A DNA stretch of 64,000 bases from Polaribacter litorisediminis (GCF_019968605.1 NZ_CP082966.1:2095001-2159000), one strand, 5' to 3'. Shown: positions 51,611 to 61,891, counted from the stretch's first letter. A program made the numbers and translations. The notes: generated from the sequence alone by a model not told the origin.

Positions 51611-54600
51611 ATGCTCAATAAAAGCATCAAATTTCTAATAGAAAATAAACTCGTAGCGGTTTTATTACTCGTACTTTTTGTAGGTTGGGGAACTGTAAAT
51701 GCTCCTTTTAATTGGAACATTCCATTTTTACCAAGTAACCCGGTTGCTGTAGATGCCATTCCAGATATTGGCGAAAATCAGCAAATAGTTTTCACAAAAT
51801 GGGAAGGTCGCTCACCACAAGATATTGAAGATCAAATTACCTATCCTTTAACCACTTCTCTATTAGGTATTCCAGGAGTTAAAACTATTCGTAGCTCTTC
51901 TATGTTTGGTTTTTCAAGTATCTACATCATTTTTGAAGAAGATATCGAGTTTTATTGGAGCAGAAGTAGAATTTTAGAAAAACTAAATTCTTTACCAAGC
52001 AACCTATTGCCAGAAGGAGTAAATCCTGCTTTGGGTCCAGATGCCACAGGTTTAGGTCAAATTTTTTGGTACACGCTAGAAGGTCGTGACGAAAAAGGAA
52101 ATGTTACTGGTGGTTGGGATTTACAAGAATTACGAAGTATTCAAGATTACTATGTAAAATACGGATTATCATCTGCGAGTGGTGTTTCTGAAGTTGCCTC
52201 TATTGGTGGTTATGTTCAGGAATATCAAGTGGATGTGAATCCTGAATTAATGCGACAATACAATATTGGTTTGAATCAAGTTGTAAAAGCGGTTAAAAGT
52301 AGCAATCAAGATATTGGAGCGCAAACTTTAGAAATAAATCAAGTTGAATATTTAGTCCGTGGATTAGGGTATGTAAAATCCATCGAAGATATTGAAAACG
52401 CCGTAGTTACTTCCGAAGATTTTACAGCCATCAAAATAAAAGATATTGGTAAAGTTTCTTTAGGCCCAGCAACAAGAAGAGGAATTTTAGACAAAGAAGG
52501 TGCAGAAGTTGTGGGTGGTGTTGTCGTTGCAAGATATGGCGCAAACCCGATGGAAGTAATTACGAATGTAAAAACTCAAATTGAGGAATTAAAAGGAGGT
52601 TTACCAACTAAAGTTTTAGCCGATGGAAGAACCTCTCAATTAACAATTGTTCCTTTTTATGATAGAACAGAATTAATTGAAGAAACATTAGACACGCTTA
52701 ATGAAGCATTAACATTAGAAATTCTGATTACCATTTTGGTAATTATTGTCATGGTTTTTAATCTTCGAGCTTCAATTTTAATATCTGGTTTATTACCAGT
52801 TGCCGTATTAATGGTATTTGTGACCATGAAACTATTTAATGTGGATGCAAATATTGTGGCACTTTCAGGAATTGCCATAGCGATAGGAACCATGGTTGAT
52901 GTTGGCGTCATACTCGCCGAAAATATGATCCGTCATTTAGATGATGAAAAATCACAAATTCGTGAAGATGGTACAAAATATACTACAGACGAGATAATTT
53001 ACAATGCAACTGCAGAGGTTTCTGGCGCCATCTTAACAGCCGTTTTAACTACAATTATTAGTTTTGTTCCTGTATTTACAATGATTGGTGCAGAAGGAAA
53101 ATTGTTTAGACCTTTAGCTTTTACCAAAACAATGGCTTTATCTGCATCTTTGGTCATTGCTTTATTTTTAATTCCGCCTTTTGCAGCCTATTTATTTAGA
53201 AAATCAACTCTTAAAAATTCAACCAAATATATCTGGAATGGTCTTTTAATAGCTGCTGGACTCTTTACGATGATTTCTGGATTTTGGTTGGGTATTATTT
53301 TGATTGCTTTCGGAATTATAAATATTCAAAGATTCACTAATTTTCTTCCCTTTGGGAAGATGCCAATGGCAGATGGGATTGTTTCTTGTACTGCTATTAT
53401 ATTTTTACTTGCAGAATATTGGCGACCATTAGGTTTTGATAGAAGTATACTGATCAACTTGATTTTTGTAGCCATTATTTGCTTCGGTATTTTAGGAATA
53501 TTCTCAGTTTTCAGAAAATATTACTCGCAAATTCTAAAATTAGCTTTGGCTCATAAAATCATGTTTTTAATGATTCCTGCAACCGTGCTTATTGCTGGAG
53601 GTTGGATTTTAAACAACACTGGTAAAGAATTTATGCCTTCGCTAAATGAAGGATCATTCTTATTAATGCCCACTTCATTACCGCATTCTGGTGTTGCAGA
53701 AAATAAGCGAGTTTTACAACAATTAGATATGGCCGTTGCCACCATTCCAGAAATTAAAACTGTGGTTGGTAAAGCTGGTAGAACAGCATCTGCTTTAGAT
53801 CCTGCACCTTTATCAATGTATGAAAATATGATTCAGTATAAATCTGAATATATGCGCAATTCAGAAGGAAAAAGGCAACGTTATAAAGTAAATGAAGATG
53901 GTTTATTTGAATTAAAAAATGGAAGTTTTTGTGCTGATGGTTCTAACAAAAAAGCCCAAAACGCCTCACAGGTTTTTAAAACTTGTGAGGTCTCAAACAA
54001 AGAATTAATTGAAGACAATGATGGCGAATTTTACCGTAATTGGAGACCAGAGATCAATAGTCCAGATGATATTTGGAATGAAATTGTAAAAGTTACCAAA
54101 TTACCAGGCGTTACTTCTGCTCCAAAATTACAACCCATAGAAACAAGGTTAGTAATGTTGCAAACAGGTATGCGTGCACCCATGGGAATAAAAATAAAAG
54201 GGCAAGATTTAAAACAAATTGAAGCTTTTGGTCTGCAATTAGAAAGCCTTTTAAAACAAGCAGAAGGCGTTAAAATAGAAGCTGTTTTTGCTGATAGAAT
54301 TGTTGGAAAACCTTATTTACTGATTGATATTGACAGAGAAAAAATTGCACGTTATGGAATTTCTATTGAAGATGTGCAGAATATTTTAAAAGTTGCCGTT
54401 GGCGGAATACAATTAACGCAAACTGTGGAAGGAAGAGAGCGTTATGGAATTCGAGTGCGTTATCCGAGAGAATTGCGCAACAATCCAGAATCTATAAAAG
54501 ATATTTATATTCCTGTTTCAAAAGGAAACCCTATTCCTTTAAGTGAATTAGCAACCATTAGATATGAAAAAGGTCCACAAGTTATTAAAAGTGAAGATAC

Positions 54601-55372
54601 TTTTTTAGTAGGGTATGTTTTGTTTGATAAATTAGATGGTTTTGCTGAAGTTGATGTGGTTGAAAATGCCCAAGCTTTATTTCAACAAAAAATAGATGCT
54701 GGCGAATTAACGGTTCCAAAAGGCATCAGTTACAAATTTACTGGAACGTATGAGAATCAATTAAGAGCAGAAAAAACACTGTCTGTTGTAGTTCCTTTAG
54801 CCTTGGCAATTATTTTCTTGATTTTATATTTTCAATTTAAATCGGTTGCTACATCATTCATGGTTTTTACAGGAATTACGGTGGCTTTTGCCGGTGGTTT
54901 TATTATGATTTGGTTGTATGGTCAAGATTGGTTTTTCAATTTTAGCTTTTTTGGAGAAAATATGAGAAATCTCTTTCATATGAAAACCATCAATTTAAGT
55001 GTGGCTGTTTGGGTTGGTTTTATTGCGTTATTTGGCATTGCAACAGATGATGGTGTTGTAATGGCAACTTATTTAACGCAAACATTTGAACGTGAAAAAC
55101 CTTCGGATAAAGAAAGTATTAGAGCGGCTGCTTTAAAAGCTGCAGAAAAACGAATTCGTCCTTGTTTAATGACAACGGTTACTACAATTTTAGCATTATT
55201 ACCCGTTTTAACTTCCACAGGAAAAGGAAGTGATATTATGATTCCGATGGCAATTCCGATTTTTGGTGGAATGGTCATTGACATTACCTCCTATTTTATT
55301 GTGCCGGTTTTATTTAGTTGGCGAGAAGAGTTGAGGTTGAAAAGAAAAGAAAAAAAAGAGAATAGTATATAG
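51611..55372 (+). CDS. cusA: CusA/CzcA-type heavy-metal RND efflux pump (1253 aa)
   Basis: The protein has the RND layout of two repeats of six helices with two large periplasmic loops. The proton relay segment is GIAIAIGTMVDVGVILAENM, and the HME-type GIATDDGVVMATYL lies in the second half (helix 10 region). It is longer than E. coli CusA (1047 aa), with extra hydrophobic helices at ~540-640, common in Bacteroidota. It exports Cu(I)/Ag(I) or divalent ions; the nearby HMA domains favour copper. A palindromic repeat is inserted in frame at 53964-53990. Confidence 0.92.
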   Translation: MLNKSIKFLIENKLVAVLLLVLFVGWGTVNAPFNWNIPFLPSNPVAVDAIPDIGENQQIVFTKWEGRSPQDIEDQITYPLTTSLLGIPGVKTIRSSSMFGFSSIYIIFEEDIEFYWSRSRILEKLNSLPSNLLPEGVNPALGPDATGLGQIFWYTLEGRDEKGNVTGGWDLQELRSIQDYYVKYGLSSASGVSEVASIGGYVQEYQVDVNPELMRQYNIGLNQVVKAVKSSNQDIGAQTLEINQVEYLVRGLGYVKSIEDIENAVVTSEDFTAIKIKDIGKVSLGPATRRGILDKEGAEVVGGVVVARYGANPMEVITNVKTQIEELKGGLPTKVLADGRTSQLTIVPFYDRTELIEETLDTLNEALTLEILITILVIIVMVFNLRASILISGLLPVAVLMVFVTMKLFNVDANIVALSGIAIAIGTMVDVGVILAENMIRHLDDEKSQIREDGTKYTTDEIIYNATAEVSGAILTAVLTTIISFVPVFTMIGAEGKLFRPLAFTKTMALSASLVIALFLIPPFAAYLFRKSTLKNSTKYIWNGLLIAAGLFTMISGFWLGIILIAFGIINIQRFTNFLPFGKMPMADGIVSCTAIIFLLAEYWRPLGFDRSILINLIFVAIICFGILGIFSVFRKYYSQILKLALAHKIMFLMIPATVLIAGGWILNNTGKEFMPSLNEGSFLLMPTSLPHSGVAENKRVLQQLDMAVATIPEIKTVVGKAGRTASALDPAPLSMYENMIQYKSEYMRNSEGKRQRYKVNEDGLFELKNGSFCADGSNKKAQNASQVFKTCEVSNKELIEDNDGEFYRNWRPEINSPDDIWNEIVKVTKLPGVTSAPKLQPIETRLVMLQTGMRAPMGIKIKGQDLKQIEAFGLQLESLLKQAEGVKIEAVFADRIVGKPYLLIDIDREKIARYGISIEDVQNILKVAVGGIQLTQTVEGRERYGIRVRYPRELRNNPESIKDIYIPVSKGNPIPLSELATIRYEKGPQVIKSEDTFLVGYVLFDKLDGFAEVDVVENAQALFQQKIDAGELTVPKGISYKFTGTYENQLRAEKTLSVVVPLALAIIFLILYFQFKSVATSFMVFTGITVAFAGGFIMIWLYGQDWFFNFSFFGENMRNLFHMKTINLSVAVWVGFIALFGIATDDGVVMATYLTQTFEREKPSDKESIRAAALKAAEKRIRPCLMTTVTTILALLPVLTSTGKGSDIMIPMAIPIFGGMVIDITSYFIVPVLFSWREELRLKRKEKKENSI
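53964..53990. repeat. 27-bp palindromic repeat inserted in frame in cusA
   Basis: Arms CCTCACA/TGTGAGG and GTTTT/AAAAC form a hairpin with one G-U pair and a one-base loop. It is translated as part of the segment NASQVFKTCEVSN, in a loop of the protein not expected from family members. Such small palindromes are usually intergenic in Flavobacteriia. Confidence 0.7.
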
Positions 55373-55388
55373 ACCAAAAAAAATCACA

Positions 55389-56633
55389 ATGAAAAATTAT
55401 ACATATCCAATTATATTAAAAGTAGTCTTTGTTCTTTCTTCTATTTTCTCTTCGCTACAAGGAACTACTCAAGAACTAGAATCTTTAATTAACGAAGCTC
55501 TAAAAAACAATCCTGAAATTCAAAAATTTGAATTACAATATAAAATTGCCAAAGAAAAAATAAATGAAGCAAATAGTTTACCCAATACCGAATTTGGTGT
55601 GGGCTACTTTGCAAGCGAACCAGAAACCAGAACGGGAGCGCAACGGTTTAGAGTATCTGCAAAACAAATGCTGCCTTGGTTTGGCAATATTACTGCAAGA
55701 GAGAATTATGTAAGTTCTTTGGCGAATGCTAAATATGAAGACATTGTGATTGCTAAAAGAAAACTAATGGCATCGGTATCACAATCCTATTACAATTTGT
55801 ATGCACAGAAAACAAAGCAAAAAGTATTTCTTGAAAACATCAAATTATTAGAAACCTACGAAAAATTGGCACTGACTTCTGTTGAAGTTGGCAAAGCATC
55901 TGCAGTCGATGTTTTGCGCTTACAAATGCGACAAAACGAACTAAAACAAATCAAGCAAATTTTAGAGCAACAGTATATAGCAGCACAAAATGCCTTTCAT
56001 AATTTATTGAATAGAGAGCGCAATGTGGTCATTAACGTTGTTGATGAATTGAATATTCCTTCGGATGATTTTGATATCACTACTGAAAATTTAGCATTGC
56101 ATCCTGAACTATTGAAATATGACAAATTATATCAATCTATAGAAAAATCAGAATTATTAAATCAAAAAGAAAGCAGTCCGATGATTGGTTTTGGGTTAGA
56201 TTACATCAATGTAGAAAAACGCCCAGGCATGACTTTTAGTGATAACGGAAAAGATATTATCATGCCGATGGTTTCTGTTTCTATTCCGATTTTCAATACT
56301 AAATACAAATCAAAAACCAAACAAAATAAATTGCAACAACAAGAAATTGATGCACAAAAAGCAGAACGTTTAAACTCTTTAGAAACCATTTTAGACAAAG
56401 CCATAAACGATAGAATTTCTGCAAGAATAAGCAATACGACCCAAGCTAAAAATATACAACAAGCAAAAAATGCAGAAGAAATTTTAATAAAAAGCTACGA
56501 AACGGGAACAATCGATTTTAAGGATATTTTAGACATTCAAGAATTGCAATTAAAGTTTCAAATTAATCAAATTGAATCGGTTAAAAACTATTATTTACAA
56601 ACCACGATTATTAACTATTTAACACAACAATAA
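55389..56633 (+). CDS. TolC-family outer-membrane protein, CusC partner (414 aa)
   Basis: A signal peptide (MKNYTYPIILKVVFVLSSIF) is followed by helical hairpin repeats (LINEALKNNPEIQKFELQYK; QMLPWFGNITARENY; ASAVDVLRLQMRQNELKQIK). The protein is shorter than E. coli CusC and typical for Bacteroidota metal pumps. It lies between cusA and the cusB-like gene and should form the outer-membrane duct. Its stop overlaps the next ATG (TAATG). Confidence 0.9.
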   Translation: MKNYTYPIILKVVFVLSSIFSSLQGTTQELESLINEALKNNPEIQKFELQYKIAKEKINEANSLPNTEFGVGYFASEPETRTGAQRFRVSAKQMLPWFGNITARENYVSSLANAKYEDIVIAKRKLMASVSQSYYNLYAQKTKQKVFLENIKLLETYEKLALTSVEVGKASAVDVLRLQMRQNELKQIKQILEQQYIAAQNAFHNLLNRERNVVINVVDELNIPSDDFDITTENLALHPELLKYDKLYQSIEKSELLNQKESSPMIGFGLDYINVEKRPGMTFSDNGKDIIMPMVSVSIPIFNTKYKSKTKQNKLQQQEIDAQKAERLNSLETILDKAINDRISARISNTTQAKNIQQAKNAEEILIKSYETGTIDFKDILDIQELQLKFQINQIESVKNYYLQTTIINYLTQQ

Positions 56634-57361
56634 TGACACATCTATATACCATAAAAGGAATGACCTGCAACGGCTGCAAGGCTTCTGTAGAAAAAAATCT
56701 GCTAGCTTTAGAGCACGTTAGCGATGTTTCTATAAATCTTGAAAAAGAGGAAGCCTCTATAAAAATGGATAGCCATATTGAACTCAAAACTTTTCAAAAA
56801 GCGTTATCTGACAAGTATCAAATTTCCGAAAAAGAAGAACTAAAAAAAGAAATACCCGAAGTTGCTTTTGAAGGTGAAGAGCAATCTAAATTACAACAAC
56901 TAAAACCACTGCTTCTCATCATTTTTTATATTTCAGCAGCAAGTATTTTATTGCATTTTAAAAACTGGAGTTGGAACGATTTTATGCTCGATTTTATGGG
57001 CTTATTTTATATCGTATTTAGCTTTTTTAAAATGTTAGATTTAAAAGGTTTTCCAGAGTCTTTTAGAATGTACGATCCACTTGCAAAAAGAATTCCTGTT
57101 TATGGGAAAATCTATCCATTTATAGAGACTGGTTTAGGTTTGATGTTTTTAATGCGATTTGAAATCAAGATTGCTTTGATAATTACGCTGATCATTTTAG
57201 GAATTACAACCCTTGGCGTAACCAAAACTTTGTTGGATAAAAAATCAATTCGTTGCGCCTGTCTAGGAACTGCTTTAAAACTGCCTATGACCGAGGCAAC
57301 TTTTATAGAAAACACCATCATGATTTTGATGGCAATATTGATGTTAGCAAACTTACTGTAG
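56633..57361 (+). CDS. HMA domain fused to a MauE/DoxX-like membrane domain (242 aa)
   Basis: Residues 1-70 form a heavy-metal-associated domain with IKGMTCNGCKASVEKNL (CxxC copper site). Residues ~90-242 hold four hydrophobic helices (LKPLLLIIFYISAASILLHF; FMGLFYIVFSFFKML; GLGLMFLMRFEIKIALIITL; TIMILMAILMLANLL) and a RCACLG dithiol, as in the MauE methylamine-utilisation family. A role in handing metal or reducing equivalents to the periplasm is plausible. Confidence 0.85.
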   Translation: MTHLYTIKGMTCNGCKASVEKNLLALEHVSDVSINLEKEEASIKMDSHIELKTFQKALSDKYQISEKEELKKEIPEVAFEGEEQSKLQQLKPLLLIIFYISAASILLHFKNWSWNDFMLDFMGLFYIVFSFFKMLDLKGFPESFRMYDPLAKRIPVYGKIYPFIETGLGLMFLMRFEIKIALIITLIILGITTLGVTKTLLDKKSIRCACLGTALKLPMTEATFIENTIMILMAILMLANLL

Positions 57362-57362
57362 T

Positions 57363-59135
57363 ATGAAAAAATATATCGTTTACGTTGGAATTTTAGTAAT
57401 TGGAATCATCTTTGGATGGTTGCTTTTCGGAAATTCATCCGAAGAAAAAAAAGCACATGACCATGCTGAAGTATCAGAAACCAATAAAATGTGGACCTGC
57501 TCAATGCATCCGCAGATTATGCAACCAGAAGCTGGTGATTGCCCAATTTGTGGGATGGATTTAATTCCTGCAGAAACAAGCCAAGACGGTTTAAATGCTA
57601 ATGAGTTTAAGCTCACTAAAAATGCAATGGCTTTAGCAAATATTCAAACATCTCTTGTGGAAAACACCATCAATAGGGATGCCACTGCTACGCTATCCGG
57701 AAAAATAGCAGAAAATGAAGAAACAAATGAGATACAAATAAGCTATTTTTCAGGAAGAATAGAACGTTTGTACATCAATTTTACTGGAGAAAAGGTTCAA
57801 AAAGGCCAGTTATTGGCAACGATGTATTCTCCAGAATTAGTTGCCGCACAACAAGAATTAATGACAACAGCCTCATTAAAAGAAACACAACCTGCGCTAT
57901 ACAATGCAGTTCGAAACAAATTAAAACTTTTAAAAATTTCTGAAAGTGCTATTCAAAAAATAGAAAAATCTGGAATCGTAAAAGAGAATTTCCCTATTTA
58001 CGCAACGGTTTCAGGAACGATATCTGAAAAATTAGTTACCCAAGGAGAAACCGTAAAACAAGGTACCACTTTGTTTAAAATTGTAAATCTGAATACGGTT
58101 TGGGCAAATTTTGATGTCTATGAAAATCAAATAGAGCAATTTAAAAAGGGGCAAGAAATTTTAATTACAACCCAAACAAATCTTAATAAAGAATTTAAAG
58201 GAACAGTGGCTTTTATAGATCCTGTGGTAAACACAAACACAAGAACTGTAAAATTAAGAGTTGAGCTCAATAATAAAGAACAATTTTTAAAACCCGGAAT
58301 GTTTGTAAAGGGCAAGATCAAAATTGTACATAACAGCAGTGAACAAAATCTTACAATTCCTGCCTCTGCAGTTTTATGGACGGGAAAAAGATCTGTTGTA
58401 TATGTAAAAACCACACCCGAACAACCCATTTTTAAAATGCAAGAAATCACTTTAGGATCTAAAATCGATGCGAATTATGAAGTTCTAGAGGGATTAAAAA
58501 GTGGAGATGAAATTGTAACCAACGGTACCTTTACTTTGGATGCTGCTGCGCAATTGCAAGGAAAAAAATCAATGATGAACAGAAACGGAGGAAAAACTAT
58601 GACCGGACATGAAGGACATCTTGATATGGAGGAATCTACCGCGTTAAATAATGAAAAATATACGAATATCAATCAAAGAATGGAGGTCTCTAAAGATTTT
58701 CAAAAGCAATTAAAGGTAGTTTTTAATGAGTATATCAACTTAAAAGATGCTTTCGTGAAAGGGGATTCGGAAGCCGGAATTGAAATATCAAAAAAACTTT
58801 TAAATAATTTATCTCAAGTTGATATGAAATTACTAATAAATAAAGAAGTTCATCAACATTGGATGTCTATAGAAAAAGAAATAAAAGCATCGGCTACTTT
58901 CATTTCAAAGACAGCTGATCTCAAAAAACAACGAAATCATTTTAAACAATTATCATCCTGGTTAACAAAAGCAATTGAGGTTTTTGGCATCAATGAAAAA
59001 GTATATCATCAATTTTGTCCAATGGCAGATGGCAATAAAGGCGCCTATTGGTTAAGTACAGAAGAAAAAGTAATCAATCCATATTTTGGGAAAGCCATGC
59101 TAACCTGCGGAGAAATAAAACAAGTAATAGAGTAA
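57363..59135 (+). CDS. cusB: CusB-type adaptor with metal-binding and DUF3347 domains (590 aa)
   Basis: An N-terminal membrane anchor is followed by a heavy-metal-binding domain (WTCSMHPQIMQPEAGDCPIC, residues ~44-63, then GMDLIP). Next come the adaptor domains with GRIERLYINFTGEKVQKGQL and YATVSGTISEKLVTQGETV. A His/Asp/Met-rich linker (MTGHEGHLDMEES) leads to a DUF3347 domain (~445-590), which ends with FCPMADGNKGAYWLS. DUF3347 binds copper in related proteins. It lies one base after the HMA-MauE gene and completes the tripartite pump. Confidence 0.93.
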   Translation: MKKYIVYVGILVIGIIFGWLLFGNSSEEKKAHDHAEVSETNKMWTCSMHPQIMQPEAGDCPICGMDLIPAETSQDGLNANEFKLTKNAMALANIQTSLVENTINRDATATLSGKIAENEETNEIQISYFSGRIERLYINFTGEKVQKGQLLATMYSPELVAAQQELMTTASLKETQPALYNAVRNKLKLLKISESAIQKIEKSGIVKENFPIYATVSGTISEKLVTQGETVKQGTTLFKIVNLNTVWANFDVYENQIEQFKKGQEILITTQTNLNKEFKGTVAFIDPVVNTNTRTVKLRVELNNKEQFLKPGMFVKGKIKIVHNSSEQNLTIPASAVLWTGKRSVVYVKTTPEQPIFKMQEITLGSKIDANYEVLEGLKSGDEIVTNGTFTLDAAAQLQGKKSMMNRNGGKTMTGHEGHLDMEESTALNNEKYTNINQRMEVSKDFQKQLKVVFNEYINLKDAFVKGDSEAGIEISKKLLNNLSQVDMKLLINKEVHQHWMSIEKEIKASATFISKTADLKKQRNHFKQLSSWLTKAIEVFGINEKVYHQFCPMADGNKGAYWLSTEEKVINPYFGKAMLTCGEIKQVIE

Positions 59136-59153
59136 TAATTAAATTTTTAAACA

Positions 59154-59564
59154 ATGAAAAAAGTAATTTTAAGTGTAGCAATCATCGCTGCTATGGGTTT
59201 AACCAGTTGTAAAAACGAGACCAAACCAAAAGAAACGGTAACAACAGAAGCAGCTACAAAAATAGCTGTAAAAGTAGCAATGACCGACTTATCCTTTGGT
59301 GTTCGAGGTAATTGTGGCATGTGTAAAACGACCATAGAAGAGGCCGTAACAAAAGTTGAGGGAATCTCTAAAGCTAACTGGGATAAGGATAAAAAGAAAA
59401 TAGACGTTTCTTTTGATGAAACAAAAACAGACGTTATGGCAATTCATAAAGCCATTGCAGCATCTGGCTACGATACCGAAAAAATGATGGGTAGCGAGGA
59501 AGCTTACGAAAACTTACCTGGTTGTTGTAAATATGACCATAGTATGGAAATGAATATTGAATAA
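59154..59564 (+). CDS. Periplasmic HMA-domain lipoprotein (136 aa)
   Basis: A lipoprotein signal (AAMGLTSC) is followed by a Thr/Lys/Ala-rich linker and an HMA domain with GNCGMCKTTIEEAVTKVEG (CxxC metal site). The C-terminal tail PGCCKYDHSMEMNIE adds Cys, His and Met ligands. It is likely a periplasmic copper chaperone for the pump. A strong terminator follows at 59577-59620. Confidence 0.9.
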   Translation: MKKVILSVAIIAAMGLTSCKNETKPKETVTTEAATKIAVKVAMTDLSFGVRGNCGMCKTTIEEAVTKVEGISKANWDKDKKKIDVSFDETKTDVMAIHKAIAASGYDTEKMMGSEEAYENLPGCCKYDHSMEMNIE

Positions 59565-59576
59565 AAATTCATTTTA

Positions 59577-59620
59577 AAGTTACCTTGACCAGTAATGGTG
59601 AAGGTAACTTGCTTTTTTTT
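59577..59620 (+). terminator. Terminator of the copper-efflux operon
   Basis: Outer arms AAGTTACCTT and AAGGTAACTT and inner arms ACCA and TGGT stack into one long hairpin, followed by eight T. Confidence 0.92.
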
Positions 59621-59780
59621 CCTTTTGTCTGTGGCTTTAATTGCGTCTCACCTACTTCTTTTGAAATTTTCAAATTGGTTGAAGATAAATTTAAAACTGT
59701 CGAAATTCAAATACAACTTCCAACTATAAATTTTAACGTAACTTTTGTTTAGCTAAAAACAAAACAGATTAAACAATTCG

Positions 59781-59788
59781 TATCTTTG
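59781..59788 (+). promoter_or_regulatory. -7 box for the photolyase operon
   Basis: TATCTTTG matches TAnnTTTG, 26 bases before the ATG at 59815. No TTG is seen at the expected -33 distance. Confidence 0.55.
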
Positions 59789-59814
59789 TATCTCTAAACA
59801 AGAAATTAGGATAC

Positions 59815-60432
59815 ATGAAATGTTTTGATAGTAACGATATTAATAGCTTAGACAAGATTTTTAGAATCAACTTAATTAATAGTTGTTCAGGCTTTAAATC
59901 TGCCAATTTACTGGGCACTATTTCCACAGAAGGCAATACAAATGTTGCTGTTTTCAGCTCAGTAACGCACCTTGGCTCCAATCCGCCGACTTTAGGTTTT
60001 ATTTTAAGACCTACTACAGTTCCAAGAAATACCTATAAAAATATCAGAGATATGGGTGTATTTTCTATCAATCATATTTTTGAGGAAATTATCGAAGACG
60101 CCCATCACTCTTCAGCAAAATACCCAGAAGAAATATCAGAATTTAACGTAACTGATTTAGAAGCCGAGTTTAAAGAGGGCTGTAAAGTTCCTTTTGTAAA
60201 AAATTCGCCCGTACAAATGGAAATGAAATATGTAGAACAAGTATATATAAAATCCAACGATGTCATTATGGTGGTGGCGCAAATAGAAAAGTTGTTTGTA
60301 AATGAACATTTAATTCATGAAGACGGATTTATAGATTTATCATCTGGTAATGTAGTGGCGATAAACGGATTAGATGGATACGCAGCTCTCACCCTAAAAG
60401 AAAGATTCGGCTACCAAAGACCTAAAAAATAA
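59815..60432 (+). CDS. Flavin reductase-like FMN-binding protein (205 aa)
   Basis: The fold is the flavin reductase/NTA monooxygenase small-subunit split barrel: NVAVFSSVTHLGSNPPTLGF contacts FMN, and TVPRNTYKNIRDMGVFSINH follows. Such proteins reduce or carry FMN/FAD. Five bases separate it from the SDR gene, so it is the first gene of a flavin/DNA-repair operon. A possible role is supply of reduced flavin for the photolyases. Confidence 0.85.
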   Translation: MKCFDSNDINSLDKIFRINLINSCSGFKSANLLGTISTEGNTNVAVFSSVTHLGSNPPTLGFILRPTTVPRNTYKNIRDMGVFSINHIFEEIIEDAHHSSAKYPEEISEFNVTDLEAEFKEGCKVPFVKNSPVQMEMKYVEQVYIKSNDVIMVVAQIEKLFVNEHLIHEDGFIDLSSGNVVAINGLDGYAALTLKERFGYQRPKK

Positions 60433-60437
60433 ATACA

Positions 60438-61862
60438 ATGAAAATATTAGTTACAGGTGCAACAGGATACATTGGCAAAAGATTGATACCCTTATTAATC
60501 AAAGATGGTCATGTGGTGGTTTGTCCTGTAAGGGATGTAAAAAGAGCTGAAAGTTATTTTAAAGAAGAAAAAAATATTAGTTTAGTTGAAGCCGATTTTT
60601 TAAATGCAGACTCATTAAATAACATTCCGAAAGATATTGAAGTTGCCTATTATTTAATCCATTCGATGTCTAATTCTGCCAAAGAATTTCATGTTTTAGA
60701 GGAAAAATGTGCCTTTAACTTTAAACGATTTGCAGAAAACACAACGTTAAAACAAGTCATTTATCTAAGCGGAATTACCAATGACACCAAGCTTTCAAAA
60801 CACTTGTTATCTCGCAAAAATGTAGAAAAAACATTAAGCTCTAACAAATATGCCTTAACCACCTTTAAAGCAGGAATTATAGTGGGTTCAGGAAGCTCTT
60901 CTTTCGAAATTATTAGAGATATTGTAGAAAAACTACCTATTATGGTCGCGCCAAAATGGCTAAATACAAAAACGCAACCTTTAGGAATTAGAGATGTTCT
61001 CACCTTTTTACACAAAGCATTGTTCAACGAACAATTATACAACACTTCTTATGATATTTTTGGTCCAGAAATTATGACCTATAAAGAAATGTTGTTACAG
61101 TTTGCTGAGTTTAGAAAGTTAAAAAGAAGAATTATTACAGTGCCGGTTATGACCCCGAAATTATCTTCCTACTGGCTATATTTTGTAACCTCAACTTCCT
61201 ATAAACTAGCTACTTCTTTGGTCAATTCAATGGGAGTAGAAGTTATCGGAAACAAGAGTAATATCAATGAAATCATTGGCATTACACCAATGGCATATAA
61301 AAAAGCATTGGAGTTAGCCTTCAAGAAAATTGAGCAAAATAGCATCATTTCTAGCTGGAAAGATTCTTACGTAAGCAGTCAACTAGGAGGTTTTGTAGAC
61401 CAATTTATCAATGTTCCGGAATATGGTTGTTTTAAAGATTTTAAACAACGAAAAGTAAAAGATCGAAAAATTGTACTCGATAGAATTTGGGCAATTGGAG
61501 GCGAAACTGGCTGGTATTATGGAACATTTTTATGGAAAATTCGTGGATTTTTAGATCAGTTTTTTGGAGGCGCCGGGTTGCGAAGAGGAAGAAGACACCC
61601 TACGGAATTAAATTTAGGTGACGCCCTAGATTTTTGGCGTGTTATTTTTGCAGATAAAGAAAAAGGTAAATTATTATTATATGCAGAAATGATTATGCCG
61701 GGAGAGGCATGGCTAGAATTTAAGATCAAAGATGGTATTTTATACCAAACCGCAACCTTTAGACCTCATGGCTTGGCAGGCAGATTGTACTGGTATGCAG
61801 TAATGCCTTTTCACGGGTTCGTTTTTAATGGAATGATCAATAATATTAACAAATTAAAATAA
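60438..61862 (+). CDS. SDR-type NAD(P)-binding protein with DUF2867 domain (474 aa)
   Basis: The Rossmann start is VTGATGYIGKRLIPLL. The middle has the extended/atypical SDR pattern (YYLIHSM). From about residue 340 a DUF2867 domain begins (RIWAIGGETGWYYGTFLWKI; GDALDFWRV). These two-domain proteins are often next to photolyase genes. The substrate is not known. Confidence 0.9.
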   Translation: MKILVTGATGYIGKRLIPLLIKDGHVVVCPVRDVKRAESYFKEEKNISLVEADFLNADSLNNIPKDIEVAYYLIHSMSNSAKEFHVLEEKCAFNFKRFAENTTLKQVIYLSGITNDTKLSKHLLSRKNVEKTLSSNKYALTTFKAGIIVGSGSSSFEIIRDIVEKLPIMVAPKWLNTKTQPLGIRDVLTFLHKALFNEQLYNTSYDIFGPEIMTYKEMLLQFAEFRKLKRRIITVPVMTPKLSSYWLYFVTSTSYKLATSLVNSMGVEVIGNKSNINEIIGITPMAYKKALELAFKKIEQNSIISSWKDSYVSSQLGGFVDQFINVPEYGCFKDFKQRKVKDRKIVLDRIWAIGGETGWYYGTFLWKIRGFLDQFFGGAGLRRGRRHPTELNLGDALDFWRVIFADKEKGKLLLYAEMIMPGEAWLEFKIKDGILYQTATFRPHGLAGRLYWYAVMPFHGFVFNGMINNINKLK

Positions 61863-61891
61863 AAAGCAAGATTTTTTTCTTGGTCACAAAA

